Positions 29,698 through 37,116 of a DNA stretch of 64,000 nt are shown here, piece by piece. A model generated the notes under the pieces. It was not told where the DNA came from. It saw only the letters and a program-made list of their open reading frames with translations, and did not search any database. Location: assembly GCF_019049625.1 (NCBI RefSeq), contig NZ_JAFMOY010000132.1, positions 186,001-250,000 on the forward strand, written 5' to 3'. The DNA is from Rahnella ecdela. Lineage in GTDB: Bacteria > Pseudomonadota > Gammaproteobacteria > Enterobacterales > Enterobacteriaceae. Position 1 is the stretch's first letter. The number at the start of each line of letters is the position of its first letter. The translations under genes and the position numbers were made by a program.

Positions 29698-30270
29698 GTG
29701 AATTTATCCGCAACGCTTATTCTGGCTTTTGGCATGTCAATGGACGCCTTTGCCGCATCCATCAGTAAAGGCGCGGCCCTTAACCGTCCCTGCCTGCGTG
29801 AAGCCCTGCGCACTGGCCTGATTTTCGGTGTCATAGAGGCAATAACCCCGCTGATTGGCTGGGGGCTGGGCTTATTTGCCAGCCAGTACATCATGCAATG
29901 GAGCCACTGGGTCGCGTTTGTCCTGCTGTTTATTCTTGGCACTCGAATGATTATCGAAGGGCTGAAAGACAAACCGGATAACGATCTCACGACAGCAATA
30001 CGACATAGTTTCTGGATCCTGGCCGCCACCGCGATCGGCACAAGTCTGGATGCGCTGGCAATCGGCGTAGGATTAGCATTACTTGAAGTGAACATCATCC
30101 AGACCGCGGTCTTTATCGGTATGGCAACTCTGCTGATGTCCACTTTGGGGATTATGGTAGGTCGTTTTATCGGCCCGCTGCTAGGCAAATGGGCCGAGAT
30201 TTTAGGGGGTGTGGTTCTGATCGGAATAGGATTGAATATCCTGCTCGAGCATCCGGGCTATTTGCACTGA
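29698..30270 (+). CDS. mntP: Manganese efflux pump MntP
   Basis: The 190-residue protein has six hydrophobic segments with the family signatures [16 protein letters not shown] near the N-terminus and [16 protein letters not shown] in the second half, whose Asp residues are essential in the E. coli pump. It exports Mn(II). I chose GTG at 29698 (GGGGGA eight bases upstream) because it aligns with the E. coli N-terminus; ATG at 29662 is a less likely longer start. It ends exactly one base before the convergent rlmA stop. Confidence 0.94.
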   Translation: MNLSATLILAFGMSMDAFAASISKGAALNRPCLREALRTGLIFGVIEAITPLIGWGLGLFASQYIMQWSHWVAFVLLFILGTRMIIEGLKDKPDNDLTTAIRHSFWILAATAIGTSLDALAIGVGLALLEVNIIQTAVFIGMATLLMSTLGIMVGRFIGPLLGKWAEILGGVVLIGIGLNILLEHPGYLH

Positions 30271-31092
30271 TTACTCTGATGCACGCTGATGTATCCGGAT
30301 GAGGAAATCTGTTTCACACTCAAAGGCCGTCTGAGCCTTTAAATCAGCCATCACTTCTTCTGTTGCCCGCCACGCGAAGGGCGTCATCTGCAATAAATCA
30401 AATGCCTGTGCGCCTGAAAGACGCATGTCATAGGACAATGCTTCAGTACTGATGCGCTCAAAACCTTCCAGTTGCTCATCCAGATCGGCGTGCAACTGCA
30501 CATCCTGATAGATAAGACCTTTCAGCTGGTATAAATGACGCGGACCCGGTGCGACAGTCACCACTAAACCACCGGGTTTGATGGCCCGGTGAAGCTCCTG
30601 AGCCTTGCAGGGCGCATAGATGCGAATCACCGCATCCAGCGAGCTGTCCGCAAAAGGCAAACGGTGGCTGGACGCCACGCAAAAAGACACATCGTGGTAG
30701 CGTTTGGCGGCATAACGGATAGCCACTTTGGCCACATCCAGCCCATAAACTTTCAGCATGCGATGCGGCATTAACCGTTCGGCGAAAGCCGCAGTGTAAT
30801 ACCCTTCCCCGCAACCGATATCAAGTAATGCCTGCGCATCTTCAGGAATGACTTCATCAAGGATATCCGACAGGCGATCCCGCAAAGGCTGATAGTGGCC
30901 AGCATCAAGAAATGCACGACGCGAAATCATCATTTCAGGGCTGTCGCCTGGTTGCTTAGAGCGTTTGTGCTGTACGGGCATCAGATTAACGTAACCCTCT
31001 TTGGCATTATCAAACTGATGATTGGCCGGGCAACGCCATTGCTGACCTGTCAGCGTAAGCGGCTGGAAACAAAGCGGGCACTGATACGTCAT
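30271..31092 (-). CDS. rlmA: 23S rRNA (guanine-745-N1)-methyltransferase RlmA
   Basis: The 273-residue protein begins with a zinc knuckle (YQCPLC...[10 protein letters not shown]), followed by [15 protein letters not shown] and a SAM-dependent methyltransferase fold ([38 protein letters not shown]). It methylates G745 in hairpin 35 of 23S rRNA. ATG at 31092 matches the E. coli start; the frame is open further upstream to 31191 without family support. Confidence 0.95.
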   Translation of the reverse strand: MTYQCPLCFQPLTLTGQQWRCPANHQFDNAKEGYVNLMPVQHKRSKQPGDSPEMMISRRAFLDAGHYQPLRDRLSDILDEVIPEDAQALLDIGCGEGYYTAAFAERLMPHRMLKVYGLDVAKVAIRYAAKRYHDVSFCVASSHRLPFADSSLDAVIRIYAPCKAQELHRAIKPGGLVVTVAPGPRHLYQLKGLIYQDVQLHADLDEQLEGFERISTEALSYDMRLSGAQAFDLLQMTPFAWRATEEVMADLKAQTAFECETDFLIRIHQRASE

Positions 31093-31239
31093 GGAGAAAA
31101 CCTGCAAGGAAAGTCTGAGGGAGCGAAAGTTCGCAATAGAGGTAAGTCTAAAGAAGGCGCCCTGTGGTTGCAACTGCTGGAAAGTCCGCATAAAAGGCAG
31201 CTACACTGAAGCCATATCCCTTACTGACCGAGACACGAG

Positions 31240-31938
31240 ATGAGTGACAGCTCCATTCTACTCAGCCACATCCCCGACGTTTTGCATGGCTTCGGTGACA
31301 AAGAATCCCTGCTTCCAGCTCACCTGCAAGCCTTTGAAGCCACGCGCCCGGAAAAGAAGCAAGTTCATGGCACCCGGATTGTTAATGTAACTCACCCCGG
31401 ACAGGACTGCGGCGAAGCTGACGGTTTTATCACCTCCGTACCTGGTGTTCTTTTGGCCGTATTTACCGCAGATTGCCTGCCGGTGATTTTTTGTCGCAAA
31501 GATGGCAAAGAAGTGGCTGCTGTTCACGCAGGCTGGCGGGGACTTATCGACGGTGTTCTGGAAAAAATGGCGCAGAGGATTAATCAGTCGGGTGATACCC
31601 GCGACTGGATTGTCGCCATTGGCCCTGCAGCGAAGGCTTGTTGTTACGAAGTCAGTCAGGAGCTGGTTGATACATTTATGCAACAACTTGATTTTCCCCC
31701 AACCCTGATTTCACCCCGTCACCGTCATCTGGATCTGGCTGCCATTGCACAGGCAAAACTACAGGCTTTGGGGTTTGCCGAAATTGACCATGCAGGCAGC
31801 TGCACGATTTGTACGACAGCCGGTGAAGGTTTCAAATACACCAGTTTCCGACGCAATAGTCATCAGCGGGCAAAAGACCCTTCTCATCCGGGGATCAGCG
31901 GGCGTAATCAGCAATCTGGCATTATGATCATGGGGTAA
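31240..31938 (+). CDS. Second PgeF/YfiH-type (laccase-domain) protein
   Basis: The 232-residue protein belongs to the multicopper-oxidase-like YfiH/PgeF family. The metal-binding residues are visible: KQVHGTRI, AVFTADCLPVIFCRK, AAVHAGWRGLIDGVLE and the C-terminal CTICTTAGEGFKYTSFRRN...GRNQQSG. YfiH of E. coli acts in peptidoglycan fidelity (removal of misplaced L-Ser), and other members show purine nucleoside phosphorylase or deaminase activity. The usual yfiH lies next to rluD and clpB, so this is probably an additional paralogue. It is missing at this site in E. coli. The ribosome binding site is weak. Confidence 0.8.
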   Translation: MSDSSILLSHIPDVLHGFGDKESLLPAHLQAFEATRPEKKQVHGTRIVNVTHPGQDCGEADGFITSVPGVLLAVFTADCLPVIFCRKDGKEVAAVHAGWRGLIDGVLEKMAQRINQSGDTRDWIVAIGPAAKACCYEVSQELVDTFMQQLDFPPTLISPRHRHLDLAAIAQAKLQALGFAEIDHAGSCTICTTAGEGFKYTSFRRNSHQRAKDPSHPGISGRNQQSGIMIMG

Positions 31939-31981
31939 AGTGATCCTGAAATAAACCTCTATGTCGCTGAAAAGCAGACAC

Positions 31982-32011
31982 AAAAAAACCCGCCTTGGCG
32001 GGTTTTTTTAC
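31982..32011. terminator. Bidirectional terminator between the PgeF-type gene and cspC
   Basis: The repeat AAAAAAACCCGCC / GGCGGGTTTTTTT with a short TT loop gives a T-run on both strands and lies between convergent genes. Confidence 0.9.
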
Positions 32012-32023
32012 AGCTGACGCTGC

Positions 32024-32233
32024 TTAGATTGCAGTTACGTTAACTGCTGACGGGCCTTTCTGGCCGTCTTGGATTTCGAACTCTACGTTCTGGCCTTCAG
32101 CCAGAGTTTTGAAGCCGTTACCCTGGATTGCAGAGAAGTGTACGAACACGTCTTTGCTGCCGTCAGCAGGAGTAATGAAACCGAAACCTTTAGACTCGTT
32201 GAACCACTTAACTTGACCTTTGATCTTTGCCAT
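32024..32233 (-). CDS. cspC: Cold-shock family protein CspC
   Basis: The 69-residue protein is the single-stranded nucleic-acid chaperone CspC, with RNP1 KGFGFI and RNP2 DVFVHF. It agrees with E. coli CspC at all positions I could recall except one (GPSAVNV in place of GPAAVNV). CspC is constitutive and affects RpoS and other transcripts. AAAGGAAA precedes the ATG. It follows yobF by 41 bases in the conserved yobF-cspC operon. Confidence 0.97.
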   Translation of the reverse strand: MAKIKGQVKWFNESKGFGFITPADGSKDVFVHFSAIQGNGFKTLAEGQNVEFEIQDGQKGPSAVNVTAI

Positions 32234-32274
32234 CTTGAGTATTTCCTTTGGATTGTTTAAACCGCCCGTAGGCG

Positions 32275-32391
32275 TTACATAGACAAACTAGAGTCGTTAC
32301 TGCTTGAGGCACTAAGATTAGAATCGGCAGAGAAGCGGTATTCAACGTGAACGTCTTTACTCAGAACTTCTATACTGAAAATGCCACACAT
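32275..32391 (-). CDS. yobF: YobF small protein
   Basis: A 38-residue frame begins [20 protein letters not shown] and ends SSLSM. The first 20 residues match E. coli YobF ([20 protein letters not shown] by memory), whose product is 47 residues. YobF is a heat-induced small protein encoded ahead of cspC. Here the tail is Ser/Asn-rich and about nine residues shorter. The conserved location upstream of cspC makes the call firm although the ribosome binding site (GAGG) is far from the start. Confidence 0.9.
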   Translation of the reverse strand: MCGIFSIEVLSKDVHVEYRFSADSNLSASSSNDSSLSM

Positions 32392-33503
32392 ATACAGAAC
32401 TGTACCTCGTTTTACCCAGATGCGTTATCACATACTCTGAATTCGATGGCAAGCCATTTTTAATCAGTGATGGACATGTCGCACATATTTGAGCCGGTTA
32501 AAGGCACTTCGTGTTCAGTTATGCTGAAATATGTTGATAGACATGCTTTTTTCTGCTTTGCAGTTTCACCTGCATATCAAACAAAACAATAACGACCTGT
32601 TTTTGATTATTGATCATTTAATGCAGAACCGTAAGCGTAAAACACACCTTTATTTGAATTTTTATTGTCAATATTGACCTGAAGCTTTTACTGACAGCCT
32701 GATTCGGCGAGGAAAACCACCACCCGTTGTAAGGTCACGTTCGGGTGAGAGCGCGTCTGGCGGGCAAGGTGGACACTTGTGCAACAGAACGGGCAAGCGG
32801 AAGAATTCACGCTCAGGCAATATGACTGGTTATGCAATAATCAATTACGTCATAGAGGGATAAAATGGTGCAAAACAGCAGGAAGCTCACAATAAATGCA
32901 CCTTAACTGTGCGGCTTCAGCCTTTATCCGATAATACAGAAAACTTCTGCTGCCTCTTCGGATTACAATTCTAAATCTCACAGACTTCTAATACATATTT
33001 CTAATAGTCTCTTTTTTGACATTATAATGAATTAAAGTTTGCGGGTTGGTTAAATCGGTATAACACTTGCGCAAACATTCAAAACGAGCATATTCATATA
33101 TAAAATATGAATATGAAAATTTAATATTAATTACCGTGATCTAAATCTCATATCATCATTTTGATTAACCGGAATGCGGGCGAACTTTGAGCCACTGTCC
33201 GGCACCAGAAGCCGCGACTGGCAAAGGCCTTCCCGCAACAGGGTCAGCATAATGTACTGTATCTTAAGCAATCCCCGGAGATTAGCACCGGCCGGAAGTT
33301 TTGAGCCGTTCTGATACAAATAATTATTTCATCAGGAAAATATCCGGTACTGCAAAATAATCATTTCCGGAATACTTATTAACAACTCAGTAACACCTTC
33401 ATTTAGTAAGCCATCACTCAAACAAATCTTTAAGTGATAATACTTCTCATTTAATAAGCCCGTCATTGCACTTTACTCTCCGCTAAGAACGGGCAAATGA
33501 TAT
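32392..33503. other. Long gene-poor region upstream of yobF-cspC
   Basis: The right half, from about 32990, is very AT-rich. A perfect 12-bp palindrome GTCAATATTGAC lies at 32667-32678. A 62-codon frame on the minus strand at 33131-33319 has no ribosome binding site or family match. The segment 32700-32840 has a higher GC content and looks different from its surroundings. It must include the yobF-cspC promoter and long leader. I see no convincing gene. Confidence 0.5.
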
Positions 33504-34493
33504 TCAATCTTTAGAAATGCTTGCACCTATTTTTAAGGGTTTAAATTCCATTTCAGGTGAATCACTTTGAGATATGGCATCCGCTAATTCGTTTAATGGT
33601 TGGTCCAGCGAATCATCGGCTAATTCAAAAACACCCCAGTGGATCGGCACGGCTTTCTGACAGCCCAGTTGAGAAAAGACCGTTACAGCCTGCTGCGGAT
33701 CCATATGCTGCGCGCTCATGAACCATCTTGGTGCATAGGCGCCGACAGGAATTGCGGCTAAATCGAATGGCCCGAGACGCTGACCGATCAGTTCAAACTG
33801 ATTGCTGTAACCGCTATCCCCGGAAAAATAGAAGCGCAAATCAGCGTTTCTGACGACCCAGCCACACCACAGAGACTGATTTCGATCCCAGAATGTCCGC
33901 ATGCTCCAGTGACGCGCAGGTACGGCTGAAAAAGTCAGATCACCAAACTGATGTTCCTGCCACCAGTCGAGTTCTTCGATATACCGGGCTCCGCGCCGTT
34001 CAAGCCACGATTTCATGCCCAAAGGCACCATAAACTGCGCGTCTGGAAAACGTCGTAACAGCTTGCGCACGGTTGCACGATCCAGATGGTCATAGTGATT
34101 ATGTGAAAATAACACCACGTCGATGGGAGGCAATTTTTCAACGGGCGCCGCAACAGGCGTTTTGCGTTTAGGTCCGTAAAAGCTCAACGGCGAGGCGCGT
34201 TCCGACAATGCGGGATCCATAAGAACGTAGCGCCCGGCCACGCGCAGCAATAAACATGCGTGGCCTAAAAACCATAAACGATCATCCGTTCCGCTAAAAT
34301 CAGCACTCTGCCACCACTGGCTGATGAAATGTTCATAGCCCTTCTCCGGTGGCGCAGGTAAACGAAGGGCTTTACGTTCTTTTCTCCAGCGTTTGAAATC
34401 TCCCTCCTGCCGGTTCTGCGGCTCGGTGTTAGTAAAACCGTCCGGCGTATGATGGGGTTTTGAAGGGTCGTAATACGGATTTTTACCAGGCAT
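33504..34493 (-). CDS. Metallo-beta-lactamase-fold hydrolase, RomA/NAPE-PLD-like
   Basis: The 329-residue protein shows the lactamase_B_2 pattern: WFLGHACLLLRVAGRYVLMDPALS, the zinc motif FSHNHYDHLD, PARHWSMRTFWDRN, the ligand Asp in YFSGDSGYS, and PIHWGVFELADDSL near the C-terminus. This domain order resembles RomA and N-acyl-phosphatidylethanolamine phospholipase D-like enzymes. The substrate is unknown; no signal peptide is seen. I chose ATG at 34493 (MPGKNPYYDPSKPHH) because it matches the family start; a GTG at 34538 is possible. Confidence 0.85.
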   Translation of the reverse strand: MPGKNPYYDPSKPHHTPDGFTNTEPQNRQEGDFKRWRKERKALRLPAPPEKGYEHFISQWWQSADFSGTDDRLWFLGHACLLLRVAGRYVLMDPALSERASPLSFYGPKRKTPVAAPVEKLPPIDVVLFSHNHYDHLDRATVRKLLRRFPDAQFMVPLGMKSWLERRGARYIEELDWWQEHQFGDLTFSAVPARHWSMRTFWDRNQSLWCGWVVRNADLRFYFSGDSGYSNQFELIGQRLGPFDLAAIPVGAYAPRWFMSAQHMDPQQAVTVFSQLGCQKAVPIHWGVFELADDSLDQPLNELADAISQSDSPEMEFKPLKIGASISKD

Positions 34494-34677
34494 AGGACTC
34501 CACGGGATAGCTTTCCGGTTGAACGAAAGTGTAATCACATCATTTTAAGTAGCATATTTGTTAATCACACTACAGGGAGAAAGTGAAAAATTATGTGCCA
34601 ATTCATCAGCTATCAGGGGTTAAGAAAATCTTAATAACTGTGTGTTTTACTGAGGACGTTTAAAAAGGAGGAATTTT

Positions 34678-34968
34678 ATGACCAGGAACACAATTCAACG
34701 TCGTCGCTCATTTGCTGCGCGACTCACACATATCATGCAGATTCAGACCCAGTACGGCCGCCTGTGGCTCAGCTCACGTTTTCGTCGCGTCAAAGTCCCT
34801 GCGTCTCTGAAAGTTATCGCCTTCGCCATTCTGACGCTGCTGGTGCTTGCGATCACCGGCACAATACTGCTGATGCTTGACCTGATCAGCCTGCTTTCTG
34901 GGTTGCTGAAGCGTCCTTTCCGCCGGGGAAATATTTACCGTCGTCAGCTGATGAGAAAGCCGGTATAA
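34678..34968 (+). CDS. Small single-span membrane protein (96 aa)
   Basis: An excellent ribosome binding site (AAGGAGGAATTTT) precedes the ATG. The protein has a strongly basic N-terminal half (about 45 residues rich in Arg), one or two closely spaced hydrophobic helices (VIAFAILTLLVLAITGTILLMLDLISLLSGLL) and a basic tail (RPFRRGNIYRRQLMRKPV). This arrangement predicts an inner membrane protein with both ends cytoplasmic or a hairpin. I do not recognise the family. Confidence 0.65.
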   Translation: MTRNTIQRRRSFAARLTHIMQIQTQYGRLWLSSRFRRVKVPASLKVIAFAILTLLVLAITGTILLMLDLISLLSGLLKRPFRRGNIYRRQLMRKPV

Positions 34969-34972
34969 AACA

Positions 34973-34999
34973 AAACCGTGTCGGGTTACGACACGGTTT
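34973..34999. terminator. Terminator hairpin between convergent small genes
   Basis: The stem AAACCGTGTCG / CGACACGGTTT (11 bp, five-base loop) is perfect. The T-run is better on the minus strand, so it mainly terminates the DUF4060-like gene and perhaps also the membrane-protein gene. Confidence 0.75.
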
Positions 35000-35026
35000 G
35001 AGATTACGGGGATGTATTCCTGATTT

Positions 35027-35263
35027 TCAGGCAGGCATACCGCAAAGTTTGGTCAGATTTCTGGCGCCGATCATGAGGGTTGCAACATAGGATTGTCTGC
35101 GGGTCACAACTTCAACCGCAACACGCGCATCTTTATACTTAATGAGATAGGTCGAAGGCCAGCCTTGCCGGCGTTTGCCGTAGGCTTTTTCATGACTGTC
35201 GATAGCTGCGTGAGCAACCACCAGATGGGAGAGAGTTTTATCACCTTTAATGATGCGCTTCAT
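35027..35263 (-). CDS. DUF4060-like small protein (78 aa)
   Basis: The basic 78-residue protein reads MKRIIKGDKTLSHLVVAHAA at the start, with WPSTYLIKYKDARVAVEVVTRRQSYVATLMIGARNL behind it. The pattern resembles the DUF4060 family, small proteins common in lambdoid phages and in some enterobacterial chromosomes. ATG at 35263 has AAGGCGGAG upstream. No function is known. The neighbouring NinX-like gene supports a phage origin for this pair. Confidence 0.6.
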   Translation of the reverse strand: MKRIIKGDKTLSHLVVAHAAIDSHEKAYGKRRQGWPSTYLIKYKDARVAVEVVTRRQSYVATLMIGARNLTKLCGMPA

Positions 35264-35398
35264 AATGGACTCCGCCTTAGACACAACTGTCAAAATGAGG
35301 AAACATTAATCACTTGATACGCATCGCTTTATGCGACGCTTATTCGAATCACTTCTTTGCAAAACTTTGTCACAATCTGAGTATCTCTGCGCTTTAAC

Positions 35399-35701
35399 TT
35401 ATGCGCAAGTCTTACTAAGCAGGAAACATACCATTGCTGCACGAAGAGGTCTTTTGCTTTGTGCTTGCCACTGACCATCGGGGCTGCTTATCTCAGCCAG
35501 CCAGAGCGGATCACTCTGCAACTCTTTAAAATTGATGCTGATTTTGTTGGCGCAAATAATCGGCCACGCGTCGGAGGGGTTGTTGCAATAATCTTTGCCT
35601 TTCATACCGCCGTAGGGATACCACTTCTCAGGCTCCTCTCCCGTCAGTAAAGCAATGTTGTGGTTTACTTCGCTATCGTCTTCTTCCGACCATTTGATCA
35701 T
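35399..35701 (-). CDS. NinX/DUF2591-like phage protein (100 aa)
   Basis: The central CNNPSDAWPIICANKISINF and the late RPLRAAMVCFLLS match the DUF2591/NinX pattern found in the nin region of lambdoid phages. The start is ATG at 35701 (MIKWSEEDDSEVNH) because GGAAG lies five bases upstream; longer versions from 35713 or 35725 are possible. No other prophage gene is nearby apart from the DUF4060-like gene, so this is a stray phage gene or a domesticated one. Function unknown. Confidence 0.7.
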   Translation of the reverse strand: MIKWSEEDDSEVNHNIALLTGEEPEKWYPYGGMKGKDYCNNPSDAWPIICANKISINFKELQSDPLWLAEISSPDGQWQAQSKRPLRAAMVCFLLSKTCA

Positions 35702-35782
35702 CAGTTCTTCCATCCTGCAAGGCACATGCGTGGAGACTACCCGAAGAATAAGACAGTTTTATGAAGGTTTAGCAGGAGGAAA

Positions 35783-35804
35783 AAACCCGCCGGAGGGCGG
35801 GTTT
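35783..35804 (-). terminator. Terminator of yebO
   Basis: A 9-bp stem (AAACCCGCC / GGCGGGTTT) lies 12 bases after the yebO stop, with six Ts on the minus strand. Confidence 0.88.
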
Positions 35805-35815
35805 ACAGAGCAAGA

Positions 35816-36088
35816 TTAACGTTCAGGAATAAAACCACGCAGGCTGAGAGCGGAATCATCCTCTGCTTCAACAGGAGGCATTTTGCCTCGTGCCTGTGCA
35901 GCAAGAACCTTGAGCAACTCGGTTTGCTGGCGTTGCTGCTCAGCTATCTCATGCAACAAAGCAATTTGTTCATTTGCCCTGACACTGGCCCGGCTGACAA
36001 AAAACCATACCAGCAGAAATAACAAAGCTGAGAGTGCACACAGCACCAATGAAGCCAGGCTGTTTTGGCCCATTGCGAAATCAAACAT
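35816..36088 (-). CDS. yebO: YebO small membrane protein
   Basis: The 90-residue protein has one hydrophobic helix (SLVLCALSALLFLLVWFFVSR) followed by a coiled-coil-like stretch (ANEQIALLHEIAEQQRQQTELLKVL) and an acidic tail. It matches E. coli YebO in topology and in the helix-end motif FFxxRASxRxNEQI. Function unknown. It follows mgrB as in E. coli, about 140 bases downstream. Confidence 0.88.
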   Translation of the reverse strand: MFDFAMGQNSLASLVLCALSALLFLLVWFFVSRASVRANEQIALLHEIAEQQRQQTELLKVLAAQARGKMPPVEAEDDSALSLRGFIPER

Positions 36089-36231
36089 TGACTACCCTAC
36101 CACTGAATGTTCAGAGCCTTCATCTTACCATCACCGGCAGATCAGGGAAGTCATTCACAAATCCATTAACGAAAAAACAGGCTTTTCTTAGGGCCGGACT
36201 GCCGCAGAGCGGGATTTCTGGCAGAGCTCCC

Positions 36232-36390
36232 TTAAAAAGGGATAAAGGAAGTAATCGCACATACGCCCAGGTCAAAATTCCCGCCCTGATCGCAATAGCT
36301 ATTGAGCGCAAGCAGGTAAAGGCCTATGCAAATGAGCAGGAACAGGACGAACATCACGACCCTTCTGACATTGAAAACAGGCTTTTTCAA
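36232..36390 (-). CDS. mgrB: MgrB, inhibitor of the PhoQ sensor kinase
   Basis: The 52-residue protein has a basic start (KKPVFNVRR), one membrane helix (VVMFVLFLLICIGLYLLAL) and a periplasmic tail NSYCDQGGNFDLGVCAITSFIPF. The two periplasmic cysteines and the C-terminal I-x-x-FIP match E. coli MgrB, which binds PhoQ and lowers its kinase activity in a DsbA-dependent way. The start is TTG at 36390, since the MKK start of the family aligns there; the next ATG would remove the basic N-terminus. A PhoP box lies about 100 bases upstream. The neighbours yebO and yobH confirm the locus. Confidence 0.9.
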   Translation of the reverse strand: MKKPVFNVRRVVMFVLFLLICIGLYLLALNSYCDQGGNFDLGVCAITSFIPF

Positions 36391-36471
36391 TTTGATGGCA
36401 GGTCTCTTTTGGTTTAAACAGCGTCTATCAGGGCTCAAAGGCGACGTCCAACGAATGACTAACAGACAGAC

Positions 36472-36506
36472 ATAGTACGACGAAAATCTTAAACAGCGAT
36501 ATAACA
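36472..36506 (-). promoter_or_regulatory. PhoP box and -10 element of mgrB
   Basis: On the minus strand the direct repeat TGTTAT-ATCGC-TGTTTA (36506 to 36490) resembles the PhoP box (T/G)GTTTA-N5-(T/G)GTTTA, with the second half perfect. A -10-like TACTAT (36477 to 36472) lies 12 bases downstream, the spacing known for PhoP-activated promoters. Confidence 0.75.
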
Positions 36507-37116
36507 AAGCGCCAGCTTTACAGGCTAAACATCCTGCAATAATCACATACGTAAATCATATATAAAAATGCATACATTTTATCTATATATATCTACCTGA
36601 CCAGAGTTGACCTGCATCAAATAAAACGACTTAATCATTACCCTTTCAAAAATAATCCCACTCCTTAGATTTTCTTAAAAATGAACTTAACTACTCACAC
36701 ATTAAAGTACTTTTTATAGAATAAAGAGAAACAGATTAAAAAATCACTCCAAAATCATAAACCATGAACCCCCCGTGCACTCAGCAGAAAACCTCTGGCA
36801 TACTCTTTAGCCAGCATCAGTCTCCCGCTGCTCAACAAAATATTCTTATCAATAAATGCATTTTTTTGGAAATCATACGGAAATAAATTAAATTTATCAG
36901 GAAATAAAATCGCATTAAATCCTCTAAAATAAAATACAAACCCCACCATTTAATTTATTTTCACTGGAACTTCTTTGTTGAATTACACCATGCATTAAAA
37001 TATCATCCCGCCGTCGAACAGTTCTTCTGTCTCTTCTGTTATATAAATGAAAGCATAGTGGCTGAAATAATTACCAGCTGATTCATGCTGACTATTTTTT
37101 GTTGAGGGATTAATAA
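36507..37116. other. AT-rich region upstream of the autotransporter
   Basis: The region is markedly AT-rich, with stretches such as TATATATCTA near 36582. A 64-codon minus-strand frame at 36755-36949 lacks a ribosome binding site and family match. GAGGGA precedes the autotransporter ATG. Composition suggests an H-NS-bound, horizontally acquired control region; this is inferred. Confidence 0.45.

Noticed and set aside
32275-32391. The shortened YobF as a pseudogene
   Set aside because: The stop falls naturally after a conserved N-terminal part, and the downstream distance to cspC is normal, so a shorter functional form is more likely than decay.
33131-33319. A 62-codon minus-strand frame as a gene
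   Set aside because: No ribosome binding site, no family match and location within a gene-poor AT-rich stretch; a degraded remnant is possible but not supported.
36755-36949. A 64-codon minus-strand frame before the autotransporter
   Set aside because: No ribosome binding site for its start and no recognised family; a competing short frame with a better site is only 27 codons long.
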